The notes under the pieces: model-generated
Database searches by the model: none
What the model saw: the letters and a program-made list of their open reading frames with translations, nothing else
Told to the model about the DNA's origin: nothing
Translations under genes and position numbers: made by a program
Shown: positions 17,148 through 26,393 of the stretch, one piece after another
How positions within the stretch are numbered: position 1 is the first letter of the stretch
Layout of the letters: each line of letters starts with the position of its first letter
Assembly: GCF_042657165.1 (NCBI RefSeq)
Contig: NZ_JBHSNJ010000002.1
Coordinates: 186,001-250,000, forward strand
From: Agrilutibacter niabensis
Lineage (GTDB): Bacteria; Pseudomonadota; Gammaproteobacteria; Xanthomonadales; Xanthomonadaceae
DNA: 64,000 bases
Direction of reading: 5' to 3'

Positions 17148-18716
17148 ATGTCCTTCCGCCTGACCTACGCGACCATGTTCAACCCGCCCGAGGCGATGCA
17201 TGAACGCTTCGAGGCGGCCATGCACCGCGTCAGCGCCGGACTCGGCACGCGGCACGGCCTTTTCATCGACGGATTCGATCGCGCTGCCGCCGACTACGCG
17301 CAACGTCGCAGCCCGATCGACAGCGAACTGGTGCTGGGCGAATTCGCCCTCGCCCACGTCGACGACGTCGACGCCGCCATGAAGGCTGCCCACGCCGCCT
17401 ATCCGGCCTGGCGTGCCCTGCCCGTGGCGGAACGCGCACGACTCATCCGCAAGGTCGGCGACCTCATGGAGGAGCGCGTCTACGACATCGCCGCCGCGCT
17501 CACGCTGGAAGTCGGCAAGAACCGCATGGAGGCGTTGGGCGAGGCGCAGGAAACGGTGGACTTCTTCCACCACTATGCCGACGACTTCGAAAGCCACGCC
17601 GGCTACGAGAACGCATTGCCCAACGACCCGCTCGACGGCGTGGTCTCGCGCAACCGCAGCGTGATGCGTCCGCATGGCGTGTGGGTGGTGATCGCGCCGT
17701 TCAACTTTCCGTTCGCGCTCGCCGGCGGCCCGGTCGCCGCCGCGCTGGTCACCGGCAACACCGTGGTGTGCAAGGCCGCCAGCGACACGCCCTGGTCCGG
17801 CCGCCTGCTCGCCGACTGCATCCGCGATGCCGGCCTGCCGCCGGGCGTCTTCAACTATGTATCGGGCTCGGGCCGCGAAGTCGGCGAGGCACTGGCGCAG
17901 CACCCGCTGACCGCAGGCATCACCTTCACCGGCTCGGTGGGCGTGGGCACGCACCTGTTGCGGCAGATGGCGGGTGGCGCGTGGCCGCGTCCGTGCATCG
18001 CCGAGATGGGTGGCAAGAATCCGTGCATCGTCACCGAACACGCCGACCTCGACCGCGCTGCCGCCGGCATCGCGCGCTCGGCATTCGGGATGGGTGGGCA
18101 GAAATGCTCGGCGTTGTCGCGCCTGTACGTGCACGAAGACGTGGCCGACGATCTCATCCAAAAACTGCAGCAGCAGATCGCCGCGATCCGCATCGGCGAC
18201 GCGCGCAAGCGCGAGTACTGGCTGGGACCGGTGGTGAACGCCACCGCGTACGCCAACTACGCGGGCTACATCGGAGAGTTGAAGGATGGCGGCGCTACCC
18301 TGCTCAGCGGCGGCGACCAGCTGCGCGAGGGCGAGCTGGCGCGCGGCTACTACGTGCAGCCGGTGCTGGCCGAGGCCGGCCTGGAGCATCCGCTGTGGAA
18401 GCAGGAAATGTTCCTGCCGATCGTGATGCTGCATCGCTACCGCGACCGCAACGAGGCGATGCGCCTGGCCAACGACACCGACATGGGACTGACCGCCGGC
18501 TTCTACGGCTCGCTGGAAGAAGTGCCCTGGTTCCAGGACAACATCGAGGCCGGCGTCACCTACGCCAACCGTCCGCAGGGCGCGACGACGGGCGCCTGGC
18601 CGGGCTACCAGCCGTTCGGCGGCTGGAAGGGCTCGGGATCGACCGGCAAGGCGATCGCGTCCTTCTACTACCTGCAGCAATACCTGCGCGAACAGTCGCG
18701 CACGCTGGTGGAGTAA
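17148..18716 (+). CDS. Aldehyde dehydrogenase, glutamate-semialdehyde-dehydrogenase-like
   Basis: A 522-residue NAD(P)-dependent aldehyde dehydrogenase. Visible motifs are APFNFPFALAGGP (cofactor region, about residues 183-195), TFTGSVGVG, the general-base Glu in EMGGKNPCIV, the nucleophilic Cys in GMGGQKCSALSR, and the C-terminal QPFGGWKGSG. Length and the long N-terminus resemble 1-pyrroline-5-carboxylate dehydrogenases, whose natural substrate is an acidic semialdehyde. In this operon it most likely oxidises the semialdehyde made by an aminotransferase to a dicarboxylate. AGGAAG lies upstream of the ATG. Six bases separate it from the CoA-transferase A gene. Confidence 0.88.
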   Translation: MSFRLTYATMFNPPEAMHERFEAAMHRVSAGLGTRHGLFIDGFDRAAADYAQRRSPIDSELVLGEFALAHVDDVDAAMKAAHAAYPAWRALPVAERARLIRKVGDLMEERVYDIAAALTLEVGKNRMEALGEAQETVDFFHHYADDFESHAGYENALPNDPLDGVVSRNRSVMRPHGVWVVIAPFNFPFALAGGPVAAALVTGNTVVCKAASDTPWSGRLLADCIRDAGLPPGVFNYVSGSGREVGEALAQHPLTAGITFTGSVGVGTHLLRQMAGGAWPRPCIAEMGGKNPCIVTEHADLDRAAAGIARSAFGMGGQKCSALSRLYVHEDVADDLIQKLQQQIAAIRIGDARKREYWLGPVVNATAYANYAGYIGELKDGGATLLSGGDQLREGELARGYYVQPVLAEAGLEHPLWKQEMFLPIVMLHRYRDRNEAMRLANDTDMGLTAGFYGSLEEVPWFQDNIEAGVTYANRPQGATTGAWPGYQPFGGWKGSGSTGKAIASFYYLQQYLREQSRTLVE

Positions 18717-18722
18717 GCCCGA

Positions 18723-19571
18723 ATGCCCTTCCTGCCGCTCAAGGACGCCATCCACGCGCACGTCCCCGACGGCGCCAGCGTCGCGCTGGAAGGGTTCACC
18801 CACCTGATTCCGTTCGCGGCGGGCCACGAGATCATCCGCCAGGGCAAGCGCGACCTGCACCTGATCCGGCTCACGCCGGACCTGGTGTACGACCAGATGA
18901 TCGGCATGGGCTGCGCGCGCAGGCTGACGTTTTCGTGGGGCGGGAACCCGGGCGTCGGCTCCCTGCACCGGCTGCGCGACGCGGTCGAACACGCCTGGCC
19001 ACGCCCGCTCGAACTCGACGAGCACAGCCACGCCGGCATGGCCGCGGCGTACTGCGCGGGCGCGTCGAACCTGCCTTTCGGAACGCTGCGGGGCTACATC
19101 GACAACGACCTGTCGCAGGTCAATCCGCGCATCCGCGGGGTGACCTGCCCCTTCACCGGCGAACGGCTCGCCGCGGTGCCGGCGATCAATCCCGACGTCA
19201 CCATCCTGCACGCGCAGCGGGCCGATCGCGACGGCAACATCGCCATCGACGGGATCATCGGCGCGCAGCGCGAGGCCGCGCTCGCGGCGCGCACGCTGCT
19301 GGTGACGGTCGAGGAAATCGTCGACCGGCTGCCACCGGCGATGAACGCCATCGTGCTGCCGCACTGGATCGTCACCGCGGTGGCGCACTGCCCCGGCGGG
19401 GCCTATCCCTCGTATGCGCACGGGCACTACGCCCGCGACAACGCGTTCTACCGGCAATGGGACGAGATCGCGAGATCGCGAGAGGGTTTCGCCCGCTGGA
19501 TGCAGCAACACGTGCTGGGTACCGCCGACCACGGCGCGTTCCTCGCGAGCCTGCAGGACAAGGCCGCATGA
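18723..19571 (+). CDS. CoA-transferase subunit A (CatI/glutaconate CoA-transferase type)
   Basis: A 282-residue family I CoA-transferase alpha subunit. It begins with the typical VPDGASVALEGFTHLIPFAA block and contains the DEHSHAGMAAAYCAGASNLPF and LRGYIDND segments typical of CatI-type 3-oxoadipate CoA-transferases rather than the shorter enterobacterial or Acinetobacter PcaI. With the next gene it should form an enzyme moving CoA from succinyl-CoA to a 3-oxoacid, here probably 3-oxoadipate. The stop overlaps the next start (ATGA), so the subunits are coupled. Related folds include glutaconate CoA-transferase and the mycobacterial IpdAB hydrolase, so substrate is inferred from PcaF nearby. 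Confidence 0.85.
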   Translation: MPFLPLKDAIHAHVPDGASVALEGFTHLIPFAAGHEIIRQGKRDLHLIRLTPDLVYDQMIGMGCARRLTFSWGGNPGVGSLHRLRDAVEHAWPRPLELDEHSHAGMAAAYCAGASNLPFGTLRGYIDNDLSQVNPRIRGVTCPFTGERLAAVPAINPDVTILHAQRADRDGNIAIDGIIGAQREAALAARTLLVTVEEIVDRLPPAMNAIVLPHWIVTAVAHCPGGAYPSYAHGHYARDNAFYRQWDEIARSREGFARWMQQHVLGTADHGAFLASLQDKAA

Positions 19572-20392
19572 CCCCGGCAACGCGCGACGAATGGATGACC
19601 ATTACCGCCGCGCGCATGCTGTGGGACCGCTGCGTGTGCTTCGTCGGCATCGGCCTGCCCAGCGAGGCCTGCAACCTGGCGCGCCTCACCCACGCCCCCG
19701 ACATCGTGCTGATCTACGAATCCGGCACGATCGGCACCCGCCCGGACGTGCTGCCGCTGTCGATCGGCGACGGCGAACTCGCGCAGACCGCCGCCTGCGT
19801 GGTGTCGCTCCCGGAAATCTTCGCCCATTACCTGCAGGCCGGACGCGTCGACGTCGGGTTCCTGGGCGCGGCGCAGATCGACCGCCACGGCAACCTCAAC
19901 AGCACCGTCATCGGACCCTACGACGCGCCCCGGACACGACTGCCGGGAGCCGGTGGCGCGCCGGAGATCGCATCGCATGCGCGGCAGACGTTCGTGATGC
20001 TCAAGGCATCGCCGCGCAGCTTCGTCGAGCACCTCGATTTCCGTACGAGCGCGGGTTACCTCGATGGCCACGGCGCGCGCGCCCGCAGCGGCGTGCGCGG
20101 CGGCGGCCCGCGTGCGGTGATCACCGACTTCGGCGTGCTCACGCCCCATCCGGAAACCGATGAGCTGCAGCTGAGCGGCCTGTTCGCCGATGCGGGCGTG
20201 GACGACGCGCGCGCCGCGGTCGGCTGGCCGCTGGCGCTCGCCGACCGCATCGAAGCACTCGCGGCGCCCACGGCGCTCGAACTCGACACCCTGCGCGCGC
20301 TCAAGGCGCGCACGCGCGAAGCCCACCAGCAGCCAGTCGAGCTGCCGGCATGGACGCCGCCGACCGAACCCGGAACACCGGAGCATTCCTGA
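19568..20392 (+). CDS. CoA-transferase subunit B (CatJ type)
   Basis: A 274-residue beta subunit. It has the active-site Glu in YESGTIGTRP (Glu51), then LPLSIGDGELAQTA, VGFLGAAQIDRHGNLNSTVIG and LPGAGGAPEIA, all characteristic of CatJ-like 3-oxoadipate or glutaconate CoA-transferase beta subunits. Start ATG is within the ATGA overlap with subunit A. Its own TGA shares the A of the following ATG (TGATG), continuing the translational coupling. Together with PcaF encoded by the divergent unit it completes the last two beta-ketoadipate steps. Confidence 0.87.
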   Translation: MTPATRDEWMTITAARMLWDRCVCFVGIGLPSEACNLARLTHAPDIVLIYESGTIGTRPDVLPLSIGDGELAQTAACVVSLPEIFAHYLQAGRVDVGFLGAAQIDRHGNLNSTVIGPYDAPRTRLPGAGGAPEIASHARQTFVMLKASPRSFVEHLDFRTSAGYLDGHGARARSGVRGGGPRAVITDFGVLTPHPETDELQLSGLFADAGVDDARAAVGWPLALADRIEALAAPTALELDTLRALKARTREAHQQPVELPAWTPPTEPGTPEHS

Positions 20393-21729
20393 TGGCCATA
20401 TCCGACATGACCCGCAAGCACATCCTTACCGAACTGCCGGGACCCAAGGCCCGCGCGATGCTGGCGCGCGACGCGGAAGTCGTGTCGCCGTCCTATCCGC
20501 GCGACTACCCCTTCGTGATGTCGCACGGCCGTGGCACCGAGGTCTGGGACGTCGACGGCAACCGCTTCCTGGATTTCGCGGCGGGCATCGCGGTGTGCAG
20601 CACCGGGCATGCGCATCCGTGCGTGGTGCAGGCGGTCAAGGATGCCGCCGACCGGTTCCTGCACATCTCCAGCGATTACTGGCACGAGGAGATGATCGGC
20701 CTTGGCGAGCGCCTGGCGCGCCTGGCGCCGATGGGCGAACCGGCGATGAGCTTCTTCTGCCAGTCCGGCACCGAAGCGGTGGAAGCCGCGCTCAAGCTTG
20801 CACGCTACGTCACCGGGCGCTCTCGCTTCATCGGCTTCCTCGGCGGCTTCCACGGCCGCACCATGGGCTCGCTCGCCTTCACCTCCAGCAAGTACACGCA
20901 GCAGAAGGGGTTCTTCGCCACGATGCCCGGCGTCACCCATGTGCCGTACCCGAATCCGTATCGCCCGCTGTTCGCCGGCGCGGACCAGGGCAAGGCGGTG
21001 CTGGACTACATCCGCATGCTGTTCGAACGCAACGTGCCGGCGTCCGAAGTCGCGGCGATCCTGGTCGAGCCGATCCAGGGCGAAGGCGGCTACGTGGTGC
21101 CGCCCGATGGCTTCCTCGCCGGCCTGCGCGCGCTGTGCGACGAGCACGGCATCCTGCTGGTCTTCGACGAGGTGCAATCGGGCATCGGCCGCACTGGCCG
21201 CATGTTCGCCAGCGAGCACTGGGGCGTGCAGCCGGACATCATGACGCTGGCCAAGGGACTGGGCTCGGGCCTGCCGATCGGTGCGATGGTGGCGAAGAGG
21301 CGCCTGATGTCGCAGTGGAAGCGCGGCGCGCACGGCAACACCTACGGCGGCAATCCTCTCGCATGCGCGGCGGCGAATGCCACGATCGACCTGGTGGAAG
21401 GCGGCATGGCGGCGAACGCCGCGGCCGTCGGCGCACATTTCCTCTCGCGCCTGCACGACCTCGCACGCGACTACGCCTGCATCGGCGAGGTGCGCGGCAA
21501 GGGCCTGATGATCGGTGTCGAGCTCATCGAGAACGACGCCGAGCGCACGCCCGCGCGCGCGCTGTGCGACGACGTCATCACCCGCGCCTACCATAACGGC
21601 CTGTTGCTGCTGCCGTGCGGCGCGAGCACGGTGCGCTTCATGACACCGCTCAATGTCACCCGCGACGAGATCGACGAAGGCATCGCACTGCTCCGCACCA
21701 GCCTCGACGAAGCGCTGGCCGGGGCCTGA
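20392..21729 (+). CDS. Class III aminotransferase, 4-aminobutyrate aminotransferase-like
   Basis: A 445-residue PLP enzyme of the acetylornithine/GABA aminotransferase group. Motifs: DFAAGIAVCSTGHAHP, CQSGTEAVEAALKLAR, GGFHGRTMGSLAFTSSK, the cofactor Asp in LVFDEVQSGIGRTG and the PLP Lys in TLAKGLGSGLPIGA. It is a distinct branch from the first aminotransferase of this operon, with classic GABA-T signatures. Acceptor would be 2-oxoglutarate and donor an omega-amino acid. The ATG at 20392 overlaps the CoA-transferase stop; an in-frame ATG at 20350 lies inside that gene and is less likely. Confidence 0.9.
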   Translation: MAISDMTRKHILTELPGPKARAMLARDAEVVSPSYPRDYPFVMSHGRGTEVWDVDGNRFLDFAAGIAVCSTGHAHPCVVQAVKDAADRFLHISSDYWHEEMIGLGERLARLAPMGEPAMSFFCQSGTEAVEAALKLARYVTGRSRFIGFLGGFHGRTMGSLAFTSSKYTQQKGFFATMPGVTHVPYPNPYRPLFAGADQGKAVLDYIRMLFERNVPASEVAAILVEPIQGEGGYVVPPDGFLAGLRALCDEHGILLVFDEVQSGIGRTGRMFASEHWGVQPDIMTLAKGLGSGLPIGAMVAKRRLMSQWKRGAHGNTYGGNPLACAAANATIDLVEGGMAANAAAVGAHFLSRLHDLARDYACIGEVRGKGLMIGVELIENDAERTPARALCDDVITRAYHNGLLLLPCGASTVRFMTPLNVTRDEIDEGIALLRTSLDEALAGA

Positions 21730-21733
21730 CCGC

Positions 21734-24304
21734 ATGCGCCATCGACGGATGCATTCCCGGTTCCCGGTTGCCGCTGCGCTTGCGATGGCACTCGCGATCG
21801 CGAGTGCTGGTGCCGGCGCGGCCGGCCGCGAGCCGGTGCTGAAGCAGGTCGACCTGCCGCACAGTTATTACTGGCGCGAACTGTACCTGCCGCAGCTCAC
21901 CACCGGCCCATCCGCGGCGAGCTTCCTGCCGGACGGCGAGTCGCTGGTCTACAGCATGGCCGGTTCGCTCTGGCGGCAGCGCATCGACGGCGATGAAGCC
22001 GTCGAGCTGACCCATGCCAAGGGTGGCTACGATTACCAGCCCGACGTCGCCCGCGACGGGCGCAGCGTGGTGTTCACCCGCTACGACGGCAACGCCATGG
22101 AGTTGTGGCGCCTGGACCTGGCAAGCGGAGTCGCACGGCCACTGACCTCGGACGGCGCGGTCAACGTCGAGCCGCGCCTTTCACCGGACGGCAAACAGCT
22201 GGCGTGGGTGTCGACCCAGGGCACCGGGCACTTCAACCTGTTCATTGCCGACATCGACACCAATGGCCTGCACAACGCGCGGCCGCTGTTGGGTGAGCGC
22301 AAGAGCGCGCTGGATCGCTACTACTACTCGGCGTTCGACCACGCCATCAATCCGTCGTGGTCGCCGGAGGGCCAGGCGATCGTCTTCGTCGGCAATCCCG
22401 AAACCGCGTGGGGCTCGGGCGATATCTGGGTGGTGCCGGTGCGCGATCCATCGCAGCGGCGCAAGGTGTTGAGCGAGGAAACCAGCTGGAGCGCACGCCC
22501 CGAACTGGCCCCGGACGGCAAGCGCCTGCTGTTCGCCAGCTACCACGGCCGGCAGACGCACCAGCTCTGGCTCACCACGCTGCAGGGGGCGGCGCCGTTG
22601 CCGCTGACCTTCGGCGACAGCGAACGCCGCAACGCGCGCTGGTCGCCGGACGGCCAGCGCATCGCCTACATCGGCAACGGCGAAGCCGGCGGCAACACCT
22701 CGCTGGAAGTCATCGACCTGATCGGTGGTGCACGCCGCGTCGTCAGCGCTCGCCAGCGCCGTACCCTCGCTCCGACCACACGCCTGCAACTCGATATCGT
22801 CGATGGCGGCGGCAGGCCGGTCCCGGCCCGCGTGACGGTGCGCGGCAGCGACGAGCGCGCACATGCGCCGGCCTCCGCCTGGATGCATGCCGATGACGGC
22901 TTCGATCGCCAGAAGCAGCGCACCGAGTCGCACTACTTCCATTGCACCTCGCCGTGCACGCTCGACGTGCCGGCCGGTGCGAGCGACATCTCGGTACAGC
23001 ACGGCTTCGCACATGCCATCTGGCGGCAAACCGTGCAGGCAGCAGCGGGACGCACGAATGCGATCCGCGTCGAACTGCAGCCGCAACCGCTGCCCGCCGA
23101 GTTCGGCGACTGGATCAGCGCCGACCTGCACGTGCACATGAACTACGGCGGGCACTACCACAACGACCCGCGCCACCTCGCCGGGCAGGCACGCGCCGAG
23201 GATCTCGACGTGGTCGAGAACCTGATCGTCAACAAGGAAGAGCGCATCCCCGACATCGGCTACTTCGGTGCGACGGGCGCGGACGGCGCACCGCGCGGCA
23301 TCGCGCATGCGCAGGAGTACCACACCAGTTTCTGGGGCCACCTGGGGCTGTTGAACCTGGGCGACCATTACCTCACGCCCGACTTCACCGCCTATCGCCA
23401 CACCGCGATGGCCAGCCCGTATCCGCACAACGGCGTGATCGCCGATCTCGCCCACGCGCAGGGCGGCGTGGTCGGCTACGTGCATCCCTTCGACACCGTT
23501 CCCGATCCGGCCAAAGACGCCGTGCTCACGCACCAGCTGCCCGCCGACGTCGCGCACGGCAGGGTCGACTACATCGAAGTCGTCGGCTTCGCGGACCACA
23601 AGGCCACCGCTGAGGTGTGGTATCGGCTGCTCAACCTCGGCTACCGCGTCGCTGCGGGCGCCGGGACCGATGCGATGGCGAACTACGCGTCGCTGCGCGG
23701 GCCGGTCGGCATGAACCGCGTGTTCGTGGACGTCAGCGGCACGCAGGAGAAGGACGGGACGCAACCGCAATCCATCCTCGCCCCGCTCAAGGCCGGCCAC
23801 GCCTTCGCGAGCAACGGCCCGCTGCTCGGCCTGCTGCTGGGCGATCGCAAGCCCGGCGACACACTCGCCATGAAGGCGCCCGGCAAGCAGGCCTACCGGG
23901 TGGCGCTGCGCTCGCCGGTGGCCGTCGACCATCTCGAACTCATGCACAACGGCCGCGTGCTCAGGCGCTTCGAGCTGACCGGCGATCACCGCGTCTTCGA
24001 TGCGCAGGGCGAGGTTGACATCGCCGAAGGCGGCTGGCTGCTGCTGCGCGCGTGGAACGACGGCGCCGACCCGCAGGTGCTCGACCTCTATCCCTACGCC
24101 ACCACCAATCCGGTGTGGCTCGACCTGCCTTCCGGTGCGCCCTCCGCCGCCGGCGACGCGCTTTATTTTGTTGCCTGGCTGGATCGGGTGATAGCGGCCG
24201 CGGACGCGCGCGACGACTACAACACCGCACGCGAACGCCAGGACACACTCGACTACCTGCGCGCCGCGCGCGCCCTCTTCCAACGCAAGGCCGACGGGAA
24301 CTGA
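21734..24304 (+). CDS. Secreted beta-propeller protein with C-terminal CehA/McbA-like metallohydrolase domain
   Basis: An 856-residue exported protein. A signal peptide covers about residues 1-33. Residues about 40-340 carry TolB/PD40-like beta-propeller repeats, each with a SPDG/SPEG turn (RLSPDGKQLAW, PSWSPEGQAIVF, RWSPDGQRIAYIGNG). From about residue 460 comes a PHP-like metallohydrolase: ADLHVHMNYGGHYHN gives the first metal ligands, followed by GVIADLAHAQGGVVGYVHPF and a GAGTDAM segment. CehA/McbA relatives hydrolyse carbamates such as carbaryl, but substrates here are unknown. It follows the aminotransferase by four bases and precedes the S9 peptidase by four, so it is part of the operon and acts in the periplasm or outside. 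Confidence 0.85.
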   Translation: MRHRRMHSRFPVAAALAMALAIASAGAGAAGREPVLKQVDLPHSYYWRELYLPQLTTGPSAASFLPDGESLVYSMAGSLWRQRIDGDEAVELTHAKGGYDYQPDVARDGRSVVFTRYDGNAMELWRLDLASGVARPLTSDGAVNVEPRLSPDGKQLAWVSTQGTGHFNLFIADIDTNGLHNARPLLGERKSALDRYYYSAFDHAINPSWSPEGQAIVFVGNPETAWGSGDIWVVPVRDPSQRRKVLSEETSWSARPELAPDGKRLLFASYHGRQTHQLWLTTLQGAAPLPLTFGDSERRNARWSPDGQRIAYIGNGEAGGNTSLEVIDLIGGARRVVSARQRRTLAPTTRLQLDIVDGGGRPVPARVTVRGSDERAHAPASAWMHADDGFDRQKQRTESHYFHCTSPCTLDVPAGASDISVQHGFAHAIWRQTVQAAAGRTNAIRVELQPQPLPAEFGDWISADLHVHMNYGGHYHNDPRHLAGQARAEDLDVVENLIVNKEERIPDIGYFGATGADGAPRGIAHAQEYHTSFWGHLGLLNLGDHYLTPDFTAYRHTAMASPYPHNGVIADLAHAQGGVVGYVHPFDTVPDPAKDAVLTHQLPADVAHGRVDYIEVVGFADHKATAEVWYRLLNLGYRVAAGAGTDAMANYASLRGPVGMNRVFVDVSGTQEKDGTQPQSILAPLKAGHAFASNGPLLGLLLGDRKPGDTLAMKAPGKQAYRVALRSPVAVDHLELMHNGRVLRRFELTGDHRVFDAQGEVDIAEGGWLLLRAWNDGADPQVLDLYPYATTNPVWLDLPSGAPSAAGDALYFVAWLDRVIAAADARDDYNTARERQDTLDYLRAARALFQRKADGN

Positions 24305-24308
24305 AGCG

Positions 24309-26393
24309 ATGACAGTGCGTGCCGCAGGGATGGTCTCGCTATTGGCCTGCGCGATGGCGGCCGCGCCCACGTTCGCCGCGGAACCCACGCGCCTGGGCCT
24401 CGACGACATGGCGCGACTGGCCGACGTCGCGCAACCGGACCTGTCGCCGGATGGCGCGGCACTCCTCTACACCGTCAGCACCGTGAACACGGCCGAAGAC
24501 CTGGCCCAGACCGACCTGTGGCGCGTGGGTTACGACGGCACGGGCCGGGTCCGCCTGACCAGGACCGCCAAGCACAGCGAATCGCGCCCGTTGTGGTCGC
24601 CCGATGGCCGCTCGATTGCATTCCTTTCGGATGCACCGCCGCCGCGCAAGGCCAAGCCCGGCAAGGGCAGCGGTAGCGATGACGACGATGAGGAAACCAG
24701 CCAGGTCTGGTCGATGCCGGCCAAGGGCGGAGCGGCGCGCCGGCTGACGAACTTCCCCAGTGGCGTCGACGACTACGTGTGGTCGCCCGACGGCAAGCGT
24801 ATCGCCGTGATCGTGCGCGATGCCGAGCGTCCCGCCGGGACCGCGAAGCCGAAGAATCCGCCGCCGATCGCCACCACGCGCTACCAGTTCAAGGAAGATG
24901 GCGCCGGCTACCTCGGCGCCCGCCGCACGCACCTGTACGTGGTCGATGTCGCCAACGGCAAGGCCGAGCAGGTCACCTCGGGCCAGCACGACGAACTGCT
25001 GCCGGCGTGGTCGCCGGACGGCAAGCTGATCGCCTACGTCACCAAGCGTGGCAACGATCCCGATCGCCACCTCAACTTCGACATCTATGTCGCCGAACCC
25101 CGGGCGGGCGCGAGCGAGCGGCAGCTGACGACGTTCACCGGCTCCGACCTCGATCCCTATTGGGAAACCCGGCCCGCATGGAGCCCGGACAGCAGCCGCA
25201 TCGCCTACCTGCGCAGCGGCGAGGACAAGTGGATCTACTACACGCCGTGGCAGCTGGCGGTGGTCGACGTCGCTACGGGCAGGGAAACCATCCCCGCACC
25301 GATCGACCGCTGCTTCTACAAGCCACGCTGGTCCGCCGATGGCAACAGCATCTACGCGCTGGTCGAGCAGAGCCTCGTCACCCATCTGTCCCGCATCGAC
25401 CTGGCCACCGGCCAAGTCAGCGCGATGACCAATGGCAACCGCTTCGACTACGACCTCGCCGTCGCACACCCGCAAGGTGGCGGCGATCGCATCGTCGTGC
25501 TGGGCGAAGGCGACCTGCGTCCGTATCGCATCGCGGCGGTCGAACCCGCGCCCGCGGACGGCGCGGGCCTGCGCGTGCTCGCCGACCACAACGAATTCCT
25601 CGCCCAGCGCCGCCTTGCGCCGGCGGAGGACATCCACTTCCGCGGCGCCGATGGCACCGAACTCGAAGGCCTGCTGGTCAAGCCGCTGGATTACCAGCCC
25701 GGCCGGCGCTATCCCACCATCGTCCGCCTGCACGGCGGACCGGTGTACCAGTTCAGCCACGAATTCATGGTCGACTGGCAGTTCTATGCCGCCAATGGCT
25801 ATGCAGTGCTGGCGGTGAATCCACGCGGCAGCTCGGGGCGCGGTTTCGATTTCGCCAAGGCGATCTATGCCGATTGGGGCAATGTCGACGTGCAGGACGT
25901 GCTCGCCGGAGTCGACCATGTCGTTGCCATGGGCGTCGCCGATCCGCAGCGCCTCGGCGTGGGTGGCTGGAGCTACGGCGCGATCCTGACCAACGCGGTG
26001 ATCGCGCGCGACACTCGCTTCAAGGCCGCGATCAGCGGCGCGGGCGCCTCCAACATGTATGCGATGTACGGCCACGACCAGTACATCCGCGAGTACGAGC
26101 TGGAACTCGGATCGCCCTGGAGCCACCGGGAAATCTACGATCGCGCCAGCTTCCCGTTCCTGCATGCGGATCGCATCACCACGCCGACCATGTTCCAGTG
26201 CGGCCAGGCGGACCTCAACGTGCCCTGCCTCGGCGGCGAACAGATGTACCAGGCCCTGCGCTCGCGCAACGTGCCGACGCAGCTGGTCGTCTACCCGGAC
26301 CAGAGCCACCAGCTCACCGTGCCGAGCTACCTGCGCGATCGGATGACGCGCAACCTCGCCTGGTACGACCGCTACCTGAAGGGCACGCCGTGA
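24309..26393 (+). CDS. Secreted S9-family peptidase (prolyl oligopeptidase/acylaminoacyl-peptidase type)
   Basis: A 694-residue serine peptidase with signal peptide ending TFAAEPT. The N-terminal half is a beta-propeller with repeated WSPDGK elements and a low-complexity acidic insert GKGSGSDDDDEET near residue 120. The C-terminal alpha/beta-hydrolase domain has the oxyanion segment RLHGGPVYQF, the nucleophile in GGWSYGAILTN (Ser about residue 554), an Asp in CGQADLNVP and the His in PDQSHQ. It should act on short peptides outside the cytoplasm. The stop shares a base with the ATG of the following P1 peptidase, so the two are coupled. Confidence 0.9.
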   Translation: MTVRAAGMVSLLACAMAAAPTFAAEPTRLGLDDMARLADVAQPDLSPDGAALLYTVSTVNTAEDLAQTDLWRVGYDGTGRVRLTRTAKHSESRPLWSPDGRSIAFLSDAPPPRKAKPGKGSGSDDDDEETSQVWSMPAKGGAARRLTNFPSGVDDYVWSPDGKRIAVIVRDAERPAGTAKPKNPPPIATTRYQFKEDGAGYLGARRTHLYVVDVANGKAEQVTSGQHDELLPAWSPDGKLIAYVTKRGNDPDRHLNFDIYVAEPRAGASERQLTTFTGSDLDPYWETRPAWSPDSSRIAYLRSGEDKWIYYTPWQLAVVDVATGRETIPAPIDRCFYKPRWSADGNSIYALVEQSLVTHLSRIDLATGQVSAMTNGNRFDYDLAVAHPQGGGDRIVVLGEGDLRPYRIAAVEPAPADGAGLRVLADHNEFLAQRRLAPAEDIHFRGADGTELEGLLVKPLDYQPGRRYPTIVRLHGGPVYQFSHEFMVDWQFYAANGYAVLAVNPRGSSGRGFDFAKAIYADWGNVDVQDVLAGVDHVVAMGVADPQRLGVGGWSYGAILTNAVIARDTRFKAAISGAGASNMYAMYGHDQYIREYELELGSPWSHREIYDRASFPFLHADRITTPTMFQCGQADLNVPCLGGEQMYQALRSRNVPTQLVVYPDQSHQLTVPSYLRDRMTRNLAWYDRYLKGTP

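Noticed and set aside
17061..19580. 839-codon open frame on the minus strand over the aldehyde dehydrogenase and CoA-transferase genes
   Set aside because: No recognisable domain and it opposes three well-supported coupled genes.
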